From assembly GCF_041642155.1 (NCBI RefSeq), contig NZ_JBEPWZ010000001.1:13512-77511 (forward strand): a stretch of DNA of 64,000 bases, in the 5' to 3' direction. The stretch's first letter is position 1; every line of letters begins with the position of its first letter. Under the pieces are notes generated by a model. The model did not search any database. It saw only the letters and a list, made by a program, of their open reading frames with translations, and was not told where the DNA came from. This document shows positions 53,587-62,862 of this stretch, piece by piece. This DNA is from Fodinibius sp041642155 (lineage in GTDB: Bacteria; Bacteroidota; Rhodothermia; Balneolales; Balneolaceae). The position numbers were made by a program, and so were the translations under genes.

Positions 53587-54120
53587 TTACTCACTCCAGG
53601 GGGGCACGACCCCGTTCACCCGGCCATAGGCTATCGCCTGTCCCACATGCTCGCTTTTATGGGTAATCAGCTGCATGAGTACCGCCTGCCCGTTAACCGT
53701 CCTGCCGTACAGTTCTGTTTGTTCCTGTAACTTGGATTTCGGCATTGCTTCAATCTGCCCCTTTACATATTCAATTGACCGCTCCAGTATCTCCACAACA
53801 TCCTCTTTGCCGGTAATAGACTCAATATTATCGACCTCCACATCGTCGGGGACGGTAAAACCAAGCGAATTCTGCAGGTAATAGAAGTTATAGCGTGCGA
53901 TATGGGTATACACTTCCTCCACGGAACTGACGCCCTCTGCGGGACGCCAGGAATAAATCTCAGCGGGCATGGCTTTCGCCAGGGAAAGGACCCGGGAAGC
54001 ATAATCAAAATGCTGGCTAAACTGCTTCTTGAAGTTATTACCGGTTTCCTGGGCTTGCGTGGTTTGCACGGCTGCCATCAATATCAAAAGCGATAAGAAT
54101 AGGCTGGATAATGTTTTCAT
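53587..54120 (-). CDS. DinB-family exported protein
   Basis: The 177-residue protein has a signal peptide (1-24, ending TTQAQ). A DinB four-helix bundle follows with QHFDYASRVLSLAKAMPAEIYSWRPAEGVSSVEEVYTHIARYNFYY and, near the C-terminus, MQLITHKSEHVGQAIAYGRVNGV. The His residues are the expected metal ligands. The presence of a signal peptide suggests a periplasmic member. Its activity is unknown. Confidence 0.92.
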   Translation of the reverse strand: MKTLSSLFLSLLILMAAVQTTQAQETGNNFKKQFSQHFDYASRVLSLAKAMPAEIYSWRPAEGVSSVEEVYTHIARYNFYYLQNSLGFTVPDDVEVDNIESITGKEDVVEILERSIEYVKGQIEAMPKSKLQEQTELYGRTVNGQAVLMQLITHKSEHVGQAIAYGRVNGVVPPWSE

Positions 54121-54412
54121 AATTATACTCCCTGAAAGTTTTAAATTTGGCTGTCGCTCATTTAGCTGAATCTCAAAAAAAGTAAGTAATCTCGGTTACT
54201 TTTCATTTCCTTTTGCCATTTCCTCTATTCCTGGCAGTATACCCCTGCAATCAATTCCCACGAAGATACCCCGGCACCGAATAATGATCGAGTTTAAATA
54301 TAATTAGGAAGCGTCTGTTATGTCACCGAGACACGGATATCAAAATGTCACCCTGCCCGTAGTTCGTTAATTAGAATTTTAAATAACAATTATAGCCACA
54401 GGTTACCAACTG

Positions 54413-55423
54413 TTATGCTATTTTGCCAATTTCAATAATTTCCTCATCCATCCCTTCAGCTCTTTCTCTTACCTGGGTTGCTGACCCCGCATCCACAATA
54501 GCTATAAGTCCGATTCCCAGGTTAAATGTGGCCCTCATATCTCCTTCGGGGACATTCCCGAGATTCCGGATAAGTTCAAAGATGGGAGGTTCTTCCCAGG
54601 CTCCCCATTCTAACTGAATAGTTAGTTCATCTGGAACCACGCGCTTGGTGTTACCGATAATTCCTCCCCCCGTTACGTGCGAAAAACCGTGAACCCCATC
54701 TATCTTCCGCAGTTCACGGATAATGGGTAAATAGGACCTATGGACTGCCAGCATCGCTTCGCCGACCGTCATATCCAGTTCATCTACGTGATCATCGACC
54801 TCATATGTGGAAAACAGGACCTTCCGAGCGAGTGAATATCCGTTGGTATGCAGGCCGCTACTGGGAAAACCAAGCAGTAAATCTCCCTTCTGAATATGCC
54901 GACCGTCAATAATCTTCTCACGATCGATTATGCCGACGATGGTGCCGGCCAGATCGAACTCGCCTTCACTGTAAATGTCGGGCATTTCCGCGGTTTCTCC
55001 CCCGATCAGAGCGACCCCGTTTTGCCTGCAGGCCCGGGCAAACCCTTGTACCACCTGGTAGCCGACCTCCTGTTCTAACTTACCGGTTGAAAAATAATCC
55101 AGGAAAAACAGGGGATCGGCTCCACAGACGGCAATATCATTGACACAGTGGTTTACCAGATCCTGTCCCACCGTATCATACCTCCGTGCTTTGAAGGCTA
55201 CAATTAATTTGGTCCCCACCCCGTCAACGCTACTTACAAAGACGGGATCGTTATAGCCTGTTAAATCGGGATGAAAAAAACCACCAAAACCCCCGATGTC
55301 ACTTAATACTGCATCGTTGTGGGTTTGCCGGACCATCCCTTTTATCGATTCCACCATTTTTTCCCCGGCTTCAATATCGACACCGGAATCTTTATAGGTA
55401 AATTTCTTTGATTGTGAACTCAT
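54413..55423 (-). CDS. purM: Phosphoribosylformylglycinamidine cyclo-ligase (AIR synthetase)
   Basis: The 336-residue enzyme converts FGAM to AIR in purine synthesis. N-terminal SGVDIEAGEKMVESIK, SSVDGVGTKLIVAFKARRYDTVGQDLVNHCVNDI, GGETAEMPDIYSEGEFDLAGTIVG and the C-terminal FNLGIGLIAIVDAGSATQV match PurM throughout. The length is normal (345 in E. coli). It is divergent from dtd, with the DnaA-box-rich region between. Confidence 0.97.
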   Translation of the reverse strand: MSSQSKKFTYKDSGVDIEAGEKMVESIKGMVRQTHNDAVLSDIGGFGGFFHPDLTGYNDPVFVSSVDGVGTKLIVAFKARRYDTVGQDLVNHCVNDIAVCGADPLFFLDYFSTGKLEQEVGYQVVQGFARACRQNGVALIGGETAEMPDIYSEGEFDLAGTIVGIIDREKIIDGRHIQKGDLLLGFPSSGLHTNGYSLARKVLFSTYEVDDHVDELDMTVGEAMLAVHRSYLPIIRELRKIDGVHGFSHVTGGGIIGNTKRVVPDELTIQLEWGAWEEPPIFELIRNLGNVPEGDMRATFNLGIGLIAIVDAGSATQVRERAEGMDEEIIEIGKIA

Positions 55424-55502
55424 TTCGGATAAGTGGTTTGGCTTTTAAGCTGATAAGAATATAGAAAGTTTAAGGCTGCTTTTTAAGGATTATTTCTCCA
55501 CA

Positions 55503-55850
55503 TTATCCACCGGAATACATGATATATACTAAATAGATATTATTTGTAGTACATTGTAGAGGCTGTGGATAAGTGGAGAACTTTTTGATCCACAGCCTGT
55601 TTGTACAAAATAACAGATTGTGGATTACTTTGTTGATAAATACCTCAATAAAAACAATCACTTAGCCCGAATCCAAATAAGTTATCCACATTATTCTACA
55701 AATGTATGGTCAAGTTTTTTTAGTTATCGGCAGTGAAGGTTTACTGTATAACCTGTGGATAATAGAATTTTTTTGTTGAAAGCTGTGGATAATTTTTGTT
55801 GGTTTTGAATGGTTTGTTCTGAGAAGAAGTTATACACACAATTATCCACA
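55503..55850. other. Cluster of DnaA boxes in an AT-rich intergenic region (candidate oriC or DnaA-binding locus)
   Basis: Six matches to TTATNCACA occur within about 290 bp: 55564-55572 (-), 55682-55690 (+), 55754-55762 (-), 55784-55792 (-), 55830-55838 (+) and 55842-55850 (+). Five are the exact TTATCCACA and one is TTATACACA. Near-matches lie at 55503-55511 (TTATCCACC), 55586-55594 (TGATCCACA) and 55619-55627 (-, TAATCCACA). The region is AT-rich, between divergent purM and dtd, and contains T-runs. This is the density expected of an origin. dnaA and dnaN are not in view, so identity as oriC is not proven. Confidence 0.65.
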
Positions 55851-55871
55851 CACTTATTAACAGTATTGACT

Positions 55872-56312
55872 ATGAAAATTGTGATGCAAAGAGTTTCCGA
55901 AGCCTCTGTTTTCATTGATCAAGAGCAGATTGGTCACATTGGTCATGGACTGCTACTACTGGTGGGGATTCATGAAGATGATCAGGAAGAACACATACCG
56001 TGGCTGGCTGATAAAATTTTAAAACTTCGCGTTTTTGATGACGATGAGGGGAAAATGAACTGGTCTGTGCAGGACGTAGAGGGTGAAATACTGGTGGTTC
56101 CCCAGTTTACCTTGTATGGCGATTATGAGCAGGGGAACAGGCCCAGCTATTTTACTGCAGCGGATCCTCAAAAAGCGGAAAAACTCTATGAGAACCTGAT
56201 ACAATATTTTAAGTCCCACTGTGGGTTGAATATCGAAACAGGACGCTTTGGTGCCTATATGGATGTACAGCTACACAACGACGGACCGGTTACCCTGGTG
56301 TTGGAACGATAA
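55872..56312 (+). CDS. dtd: D-aminoacyl-tRNA deacylase
   Basis: The 146-residue enzyme removes D-amino acids from tRNAs. It starts at the ATG at 55872 (MKIVMQRVSEASV), the usual N-terminus, while the upstream frame reaches into the DnaA-box region and is not coding. The motif VPQFTLYGDYEQGNRPSYF and the C-terminal MDVQLHNDGPVTLVLE are diagnostic. The length is normal. The start is 21 bp after the last DnaA box. Confidence 0.97.
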   Translation: MKIVMQRVSEASVFIDQEQIGHIGHGLLLLVGIHEDDQEEHIPWLADKILKLRVFDDDEGKMNWSVQDVEGEILVVPQFTLYGDYEQGNRPSYFTAADPQKAEKLYENLIQYFKSHCGLNIETGRFGAYMDVQLHNDGPVTLVLER

Positions 56313-56434
56313 TTCTGAAAAGACTAATTAGTTAGTAAAAGATATATTGATAAAAACACAGACACAGGATACTTTTTGAACATTACTTCGGTGCAAATTG
56401 TGTTTTAAAATGTTGTATGGATAATATTTAGCCA

Positions 56435-57334
56435 ATGACTGTCATATTTCTGTTCATCGATGGGGTGGGATTGGGAAGAGAAGATGATACAAATCCCTTT
56501 TACCATACTGATTACAGGGGTTTTCCAGCCTTGGCGGGGGATCAGTTCTTGTCAGAAAAGGCGGATGAAATCCTCGAAAAGCAGCATCTTTTTAAAAAGG
56601 TGGATGCCACCCTCGGTATAAAGGGCCTTCCCCAGAGTGGTACAGGGCAGGCTACCCTGCTCTCAGGAGAAAATGCGGCTAAGGTAATAGGAAGACATTT
56701 TGGGCCGTATCCCCATTCACGGATAAAATACCTGTTAGAGGAGCAAAGCCTTTTTTTGAAGGCTCAACAGCGGGGAAAAAAATGCCACTTCATGAATGCT
56801 TATCCTGATATTTTTTTTCAGAAAGCGGAAAAGAGAAACCGGTGGAGCTGTACTACACTAATGGCGAAAAGTGCGGATTTAGCCCTAAACACAACAGAAG
56901 AGGTAAAAAAAGGAAAAGCCCTAACTGCCGAGTTAACACAGGAGACCTGGAAGGATCAGCTTCACATTCAAGTGCCGGTCATCAGTCCGGAAGCAGCGGC
57001 GGATAGATTAATTAAACGATCAGTTAATTATGATCTGTTATTGTATGAGTATTATTTAACAGATAAGGCAGGTCACAGCCAGGATAAAAGCAGAGCCGAC
57101 TGTTTTATTCATACTTATGATCGCTTTTTATGGCAGTTGATTGAGCAAAAACCGGCAGACACTTCAATTGTATTATGCAGCGATCACGGGAATGTGGAAG
57201 ATTTATCCATAAAGACACACACCTATAACAAGGTACCTTTAGTGTGTATAGGTCCGGGCGCCTCGATCTTTACCGAGGCTGAAAGCATACGGGACGTTAC
57301 ACCGGGATTGCTGAAACTGTTACAAACCCCATAA
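56435..57334 (+). CDS. Alkaline-phosphatase-superfamily metalloenzyme
   Basis: The 299-residue protein has the metal sites of the superfamily. The N-terminal MTVIFLFIDGVGLGREDDTNPF gives the first Asp, GLPQSGTGQATLLSGENAAK the Ser/Thr nucleophile region, and the C-terminal CSDHGNVEDLSIKTHTYNKVP an Asp-His and a His. Members include phosphoglycerate mutases and phosphodiesterases. It is shorter than iPGM and apgM, and the exact activity is unknown. It lies 122 bp after dtd on the same strand. Confidence 0.85.
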   Translation: MTVIFLFIDGVGLGREDDTNPFYHTDYRGFPALAGDQFLSEKADEILEKQHLFKKVDATLGIKGLPQSGTGQATLLSGENAAKVIGRHFGPYPHSRIKYLLEEQSLFLKAQQRGKKCHFMNAYPDIFFQKAEKRNRWSCTTLMAKSADLALNTTEEVKKGKALTAELTQETWKDQLHIQVPVISPEAAADRLIKRSVNYDLLLYEYYLTDKAGHSQDKSRADCFIHTYDRFLWQLIEQKPADTSIVLCSDHGNVEDLSIKTHTYNKVPLVCIGPGASIFTEAESIRDVTPGLLKLLQTP

Positions 57335-57625
57335 GTTTACTAACTAAATAATTAATTCGTTTATAAGAGGACTCCCCGCGGACTGGATAGTCGAACGCAG
57401 AAATATTAAGCAGAAGGTTAAGAACGTAGGGGGAGCGTATAGGTGTTATTTTGATTTTATTTTACGGTTATCCCAGGTGGAATAAGCTCCCCGATATATC
57501 ATGGCATATGATCTCTGAGCGAGAACTCACCTTGTAATTTGCGCTTACCCGCATGCAGCGTGAGCGTCCTATGTGAGGGATGTATGAAAGAGGAATGATA
57601 GCGCTTTTTTACATTTATTAATTGG

Positions 57626-58186
57626 TTAATTATTAGGGAGAATAGTGGTGATTCGGGTAAAAATCTCTTCAATGGATCCGGTACCGTCGACTTCCTGGAC
57701 GGCTCCTTTCTCCCGGTAGTAGTCAAGTACGGGCTCGGTTTCTTCCTTATATACCTTCAATCGCTTCTTGATGCCTTCCCTGGTGTCATCGGTTCGCCCT
57801 TCGCCGCGGCTTAAAATGCGCTCAATAAGTTCTTTTTCCGGTACCTGGAGCTGTAAAAATGCCGTTAAAGTTTCATCATTCTTTTCAAGGATCTCATCAA
57901 AAGCTTTTGCCTGGGAAACGGTACGGGGAAATCCGTCCAGAATGTATCCGTCATCATATTTATCCTCCTGCAGTTCTTCTTTAACCAGGCCAACTACTTT
58001 TTCATCGGGTACCAGATCGCCGGCGTCAAGGATAGCTTTCACTTCTTTACCAAGCTTGCTTTCATTTTTGATGGCCGACCTGAAAATGTTTCCCGTGGAA
58101 AGGTGGGGGATGTCATATTCTTCACTGATCAGACTTGCTTGGGTTCCTTTACCGGCACCCGGGGGACCAAATATGATGATGCGCAT
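57626..58186 (-). CDS. adk: Adenylate kinase (short form)
   Basis: The 186-residue kinase equilibrates ATP+AMP with 2 ADP. The start at 58186 gives the canonical MRIIIFGPPGAGKGTQASLISEEY. An in-frame start 72 bp upstream would add an atypical N-terminal extension. The AMP-binding LSTGNIFRSAIKNESKLG and GYILDGFPRTVSQAKAF and the short LID region (ILSRGEGRTDDTREGIKKRL) are present. The short LID lacks the zinc-type insertion, as in other Bacteroidetes and cyanobacterial forms. Confidence 0.96.
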   Translation of the reverse strand: MRIIIFGPPGAGKGTQASLISEEYDIPHLSTGNIFRSAIKNESKLGKEVKAILDAGDLVPDEKVVGLVKEELQEDKYDDGYILDGFPRTVSQAKAFDEILEKNDETLTAFLQLQVPEKELIERILSRGEGRTDDTREGIKKRLKVYKEETEPVLDYYREKGAVQEVDGTGSIEEIFTRITTILPNN

Positions 58187-58767
58187 AATGTTATGTTTAA
58201 AGTTTGTCTTATTAAATTGAGAAAGGCCAATAATAGCGTTATCTACGGGTATATTCAATAATAAATGATTTTACATTGCTCGGATCAACAAGGGTACATT
58301 TACCATAAGGATACAGCAATGCACCCTACACCTTTGTGAAAAATCCGGGCTAAGCCCGACACCTCAAAAAAAGAACTTTGTCAAGTTTAGATGCCGGGGT
58401 TATTCCCCTTTGTTGTGTTTTTATGTAATTATCATTTAGCTACGTTCAACTACTTTCTCGCGTTCAATTCTTAGCTGACCGAAGCCAAAAATTTGACAGC
58501 GTCGGGAATGCGGGATACGGGTATTATGCTGTGATCATAAGATAATGTATATTACCGAAAGCTATCTGCTATTCCACCTATCCACATATGATAATCTATC
58601 GGTTGATGTGCATGAAGCGTCTGGCAGAACAAGAGAATCAACGACTTAAGGATAATGGCATGGAAACTGGAAGTTAGCAGTTTGGAGATTATTTTAATCA
58701 GGTACTATGATATAGGCCTTTAATACCTTATTTCACATCGTATGCTATCAATGAATGCAGAAGCATT
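58187..58767. other. Divergent intergenic region between adk and mscS-type gene
   Basis: About 580 bp. It contains a CGGGCT-AAGCCCG palindrome near 58347-58359 and a GGGG-TTATT-CCCC hairpin near 58395-58410 followed by T-rich sequence. No gene longer than 30 codons looks convincing, and no RNA was recognised. Confidence 0.45.
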
Positions 58768-59649
58768 ATGACCTGGGAAGAAGTGTTCAGTTATATACGG
58801 GATATTTTAAACTTCCGCATATTTAGTGTCAGTGAATCTCCGGTAACGGTAGGTTCAATACTGATTTTTTTACTGCTTATTACTTTTTTTATCGGAGCTG
58901 CTATTTTGGCCCGGCGGGCCCTGAACCGCCGCGTATTCAAGCGCATTAAAATTGATGCCGGGACCAGCTATACGCTTTCACGCATTACCCAGTATGCAAT
59001 TATTACCATCGGTATATTAGTCTCATTTAATTTTGTGGGGATTAATTTAAGCAGCCTCACCGTGATCTTTGGACTGCTCTCGGTAGGGATTGGTTTCGGG
59101 CTGCAGAATGTAACGGCTAACTTTATATCGGGACTAATTATCCTTTTTGAGCGACCCATTAGTGTGGGAGACCGTGTTGTGGTGAGTGATATTGAAGGGG
59201 ATGTTACTGAGATCAATATTCGTTCAACCATGGTGCGAACGGTCAATAATATTTTTATCATTGTGCCGAACTCCGAGTTTGTCTCCAAGGATGTGATCAA
59301 CTATTCTCACGGAGACCCCACCTACCGGCTGGATATCGATGTAGGCGTATCCTATGGGTCGGATCTCGACACGGTTTTAAAAGCATTGAGAGAAGTGGCT
59401 GAAGAAAATAGCAAGGTGATGCGAAAACCCGAACCCGAGGTGCATTTCATTGAGTTTGGGGAGTCCTCCTGGAACATGCAGCTCCGGGCCTGGATCCGCA
59501 ACGTAAAAGAGTACCCGGGTATCAGAAATGAGCTTAACCAGGCCATCGTGCGTAATTTCAAAAAATATGGGGTGGAGATTCCGTTCCCCCAGCGCGACCT
59601 GCATGTGCGGAGTTCAGTGAAGCTGCCGATCGATGATGGACAAGAATAA
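58768..59649 (+). CDS. MscS-family mechanosensitive ion channel
   Basis: The 293-residue channel has three TM helices (about residues 28-48, 72-92 and 96-125). The last holds the pore signature FGLLSVGIGFGLQNVTANFISGLIILFERPISVGDRVVVSDIEGDVTEIN. The C-terminal cytosolic beta/alpha domains end YGVEIPFPQRDLHVRSS. It opens on membrane tension to release osmolytes, which fits a host exposed to changes in osmolarity. Confidence 0.96.
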   Translation: MTWEEVFSYIRDILNFRIFSVSESPVTVGSILIFLLLITFFIGAAILARRALNRRVFKRIKIDAGTSYTLSRITQYAIITIGILVSFNFVGINLSSLTVIFGLLSVGIGFGLQNVTANFISGLIILFERPISVGDRVVVSDIEGDVTEINIRSTMVRTVNNIFIIVPNSEFVSKDVINYSHGDPTYRLDIDVGVSYGSDLDTVLKALREVAEENSKVMRKPEPEVHFIEFGESSWNMQLRAWIRNVKEYPGIRNELNQAIVRNFKKYGVEIPFPQRDLHVRSSVKLPIDDGQE

Positions 59650-59751
59650 ATTGATTTGGCGGATGAGGCCGTTTCACTTCTGGGGGCCGGACCGGCTGTT
59701 CCCATCTTTTAGCTGTAATCCTTCCGTAATATCGTTATTTTTCCCCTATCT

Positions 59752-60978
59752 ATGAAAACAACCGGATTTATAGCAAGGCGGTATCTTTTTTCCAAGAAGC
59801 ATATTTCACTGATATCCACACTGACGGTTATCAGCATAGCGGGCGTAACGGTGGGCACCGCCCTGCTGATCGTGGTGTTATCGATATTCAATGGTTTTTT
59901 TGACGTCATAAAAGGCTTTCTGCTGCAGAACGATCCCGACATTCGCATTGAATCGGTTGAACAAACGTCCTTTCTCTATGCCGGAGAGATAGAAGATAAA
60001 CTGTCGGATATTCCGGAAATAACGGCCGTTTCCCCCTTTGTGGAAGGAAAAGCCCTGATGGTTCAGGATAAGGATAATAATAAGGTGGTACAGGTCAAGG
60101 GAGTGGACAGGGAAGCGTTTTTTCGGATTAATGATCTGAGTGAAAATATCGTCTCGGGCACGTCGGACCTGAGCGTGCAAGATGGCACGCTTGGGATGCT
60201 GGTGAGCGAGCAGCTGATGGGGGAACTGAACCTGCACACCGGGGATGAAGTCTCGATTTTAAGTGCTAACGGGATGCGTAAGTCCCTGACCCAGTTTTCC
60301 CTTCCCCGGAACTATCGATTCGAGGTTAGAGGAAGTTATTCCCAGATTCAGATTATAGAAGGAGCGGCTGTATATGTGGATATGGAGGCGGCACAGCGTC
60401 TTTTTGAGGTCAGGAATCAGGTTTCGGGGGTCGACATCCGACTTGAGGATCCAGCGGCGGCAGACCGCACCAAAGACCTGTTAAAGTCTGATCTGGGGGA
60501 AAGTTTTCAGATCTCCACGTGGTACGACCTGCAGCGTCCGCTCTACGATATCATGTACCTCGAAAAATGGAGCTCCTATGTCATCCTTATGATTATCGTC
60601 ATTGTGGCCGTTCTGAATATCATCGGCTCCCTGACTATGATTGTTATTCAGAAAAACCGCGATATCGGGGTACTGCAGACCATGGGTTTTACGCCGGCGG
60701 ATATAAAAAATGTTTTTGTACGACAGGGGCTCTATATCGGACTGATCGGCTGCGTTATTGGCGGGGGACTCGGTTTGCTTTTGAGCTGGATGCAGCAACA
60801 GTATGGACTGATTAAGCTCTCGTCGGCTTTTATAATCGATGCATACCCGGTAAGTATCGAAATGGCGGATGTGAGTATTGTACTGGCGGGCAGCCTGCTG
60901 CTTTGCCTGCTGGCCAGCTGGTACCCCGCCCGGCGTGCGGCATCGGTGGCACCGGCAGAGGCCATTCGCTATGATTAG
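59752..60978 (+). CDS. ABC transporter permease, LolC/LolE family (FtsX-like)
   Basis: The 408-residue permease has an N-terminal TM (FIARRYLFSKKHISLISTLTVISIAGVTVGTALLIVVLSIFNGF), a large periplasmic region and three C-terminal TM helices (YVILMIIVIVAVLNIIGSLTMIVIQKNRDIGVLQTMG and PAEAIRYD at the end). This is the arrangement of lipoprotein-releasing LolC/E subunits. The ATPase LolD is not in view. It lies 102 bp after the MscS gene on the same strand. Confidence 0.93.
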   Translation: MKTTGFIARRYLFSKKHISLISTLTVISIAGVTVGTALLIVVLSIFNGFFDVIKGFLLQNDPDIRIESVEQTSFLYAGEIEDKLSDIPEITAVSPFVEGKALMVQDKDNNKVVQVKGVDREAFFRINDLSENIVSGTSDLSVQDGTLGMLVSEQLMGELNLHTGDEVSILSANGMRKSLTQFSLPRNYRFEVRGSYSQIQIIEGAAVYVDMEAAQRLFEVRNQVSGVDIRLEDPAAADRTKDLLKSDLGESFQISTWYDLQRPLYDIMYLEKWSSYVILMIIVIVAVLNIIGSLTMIVIQKNRDIGVLQTMGFTPADIKNVFVRQGLYIGLIGCVIGGGLGLLLSWMQQQYGLIKLSSAFIIDAYPVSIEMADVSIVLAGSLLLCLLASWYPARRAASVAPAEAIRYD

Positions 60979-61353
60979 GGAGACCGGAGGGTAGTATTCC
61001 ATTTAGTGTGTCTGGTTCCTCCTTGCACTAGGTTAGGAAGCTAATACATTTGCGTTAATATTCCGTATTTGGAGAAAGGCGGTGGCAATAGAGTCAAATG
61101 GTGCCGTCGGGACGGCTATACCGCCATGATGGGCCCATTTCATGGAATCGCAGCGGTGTGCTTTATCCAAAACGCTCGGAAGAAGCCGGATCTTGCTTAC
61201 GCTCGAGTTTTCTAAGATGAAATTCGGATAGAGGGGGATCCGAATGCCATAAAAAGGGGATGGACGGTTAAGCCCACCCCCGGAGGGTTTATGAAGCTAC
61301 TCATTAATTGAGATGTTGCTCTCAATCCCCACTTGCATAACTCAAAAGGAGTA
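60979..61353. other. Region between convergent permease and marR genes
   Basis: 375 bp. No terminator with a T-run or RNA was found, only chance frames in several registers. An AAGCCCACCCCCGGAGGG segment at about 61269-61287 is GC-rich, with weak pairing potential. Confidence 0.4.
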
Positions 61354-61812
61354 CTACTTATTGCTTGGATCCTGCAAACCGATTCTTTTACACATCTCCG
61401 CGAGCTGGTCCAGCTCATCACTGGAGAGACACTTGAACTCCTGCATTATATTTTCGAGGTGCTGCGGGAAGTAAGAACTGATCAGATCTTCTCCCTCTTC
61501 TGTCAGGTGAATAAGCATTGAACGGCGATCCTGGGGATTTCGCTGGCGTTCCACCCAGCCGCTTTTCTCCAGGTTGTCAACAACCAATGTGATATTGCCC
61601 CCGCTTTTGAGCAGTTTTTCGCCCAGAGCCTTCTGGTTAAGGGGGCCTAAATGAAGGAGCGCCTCCAGCACACCGAATTGACTGACTGTAAGATCCTGCT
61701 CAGCGAGCTGGCGATTCAGGCGATTATTTATCGACTCAGATGCACGCATTAGTTTTATAAATGCATTTAGCGTCTTGACCTCTTTTTTATTTCCTTGGTA
61801 ATGCGTGCCCAT
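61354..61812 (-). CDS. MarR-family winged-helix regulator
   Basis: The 152-residue regulator has the MarR fold: helix start (NAFIKLMRASESINNRLNRQLAEQDLTVSQFGVLEALLHLGPLNQKALGEKLLKSGGNITLVVDNLEKSGWVERQ, residues 15-90) and NPQDRRSMLIHLTEEGEDLI, with the wing and DRR motif. The C-terminal helices form the dimer interface. Its ligand is unknown. The gene is 72 bp upstream of exonuclease III on the same strand. Confidence 0.95.
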   Translation of the reverse strand: MGTHYQGNKKEVKTLNAFIKLMRASESINNRLNRQLAEQDLTVSQFGVLEALLHLGPLNQKALGEKLLKSGGNITLVVDNLEKSGWVERQRNPQDRRSMLIHLTEEGEDLISSYFPQHLENIMQEFKCLSSDELDQLAEMCKRIGLQDPSNK

Positions 61813-61884
61813 TAGCTTAGAGAATTCTGCTTTATAATATAATTTTTATAATGCACTAATATACAATTTTGTATGCCAAATACA

Positions 61885-62652
61885 TTAAATACTATAATGG
61901 ATCGTTACGGGCGCATGGTCGGAGAGGTCCCACGCCCTTTCTATGGTCGCTATTTGGGCGGCGTCCAGCAGTTCCGGTGAGCTCATATGGTAATCAATAC
62001 GCCATCCCTTATTCCGCTCCTTGGAGGCCGCGCGGTAGCTCCACCAGCTGTAGAGGTCGGTCTCTCCCTTATGGAGACTACGATAAACATCCTCGAAACC
62101 GGTCTCGAGCAGCTTCGACACCCACGCCCGTTCTTCGGGCAGAAATCCCGAGGTGTTCCTGTTCCGCCTGGGATTGTGGATATCGATGGACGTGTGACAG
62201 ATGTTAAAGTCGCCGCAAAAAACCACGGGCTTATCACGGTTAAGATAATTCCGGGCAAAAGGAAGAAAGGCATCCAGGAAGTCTATTTTCAGCTCTTGCC
62301 GGACATCGCCGGTTGTGCCGCTCGGGGCATAAATCGAAAACACCGTGAGCTCTTCAAACTCCGCCATCAGCACCCGACCTTCGCGGTCAATCCAGTCTAC
62401 GCCGATGCCTTTGCGAACTTCAAGAGGCATCTCCCTCGAAAGTATGCCCACCCCGGCATAGCCTTTCTTTTCGGCCGTATGATAGATGCCGTGATAATCC
62501 ATTTCCTGGATCGGGGCCGGGACCTGGTGCTCCATGGCCCGAAGCTCCTGCAGGCAGATGATATCGGGCTTACTGCGGGATACCCAGTTCGTAAAGCCTC
62601 TGCGGTGTGCCGCGCGAATGCCGTTGACGTTGAGGGAGGAGATTTTGAGCAT
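61885..62652 (-). CDS. xth: Exodeoxyribonuclease III
   Basis: The 255-residue AP endonuclease/exonuclease III acts in base-excision repair. Motifs: LKISSLNVNGIRAAHRRGFTNW, IICLQELRAMEHQVPAPIQE (Glu), FSIYAPSG, FCGDFNICHTSIDIHNPRRNRNTSGFLPEER (Asp/Asn), WRIDYHMSSPELL (Asp) and the C-terminal WDLSDHAPVTIHYSI (Asp/His). The length is normal. It is downstream of tyrS on the same strand. Confidence 0.97.
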   Translation of the reverse strand: MLKISSLNVNGIRAAHRRGFTNWVSRSKPDIICLQELRAMEHQVPAPIQEMDYHGIYHTAEKKGYAGVGILSREMPLEVRKGIGVDWIDREGRVLMAEFEELTVFSIYAPSGTTGDVRQELKIDFLDAFLPFARNYLNRDKPVVFCGDFNICHTSIDIHNPRRNRNTSGFLPEERAWVSKLLETGFEDVYRSLHKGETDLYSWWSYRAASKERNKGWRIDYHMSSPELLDAAQIATIERAWDLSDHAPVTIHYSI

Positions 62653-62862
62653 GCCTCTGTGGTGTTGAGAAATGATTTTTTGGGTTACGCTGTCGTTTGT
62701 TCTATAGTGTTTTGCTTAAAAAGCCCAGAAGGTTTTACAGAGCTCTTTTTGGTTTCGATATCGTGGCATAACACTCACGTTGTCACTTCGTATTGTTTTC
62801 CGGATCTCCCTGGGAACGAGAAATTCGAGCTGAGAGCGAGACGTTCGAGGCCAACGACATTT

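Noticed and set aside
55809..55871. N-terminal extension of dtd into the DnaA-box region
   Set aside because: D-aminoacyl-tRNA deacylases start at MKIVMQRV-type sequence; the extension has no homology pattern and overlaps binding sites.
57345..57490. Short plus-strand frame between the phosphatase-superfamily gene and adk
   Set aside because: It is short, without start or family pattern, and lies in a gap with no other coding evidence.
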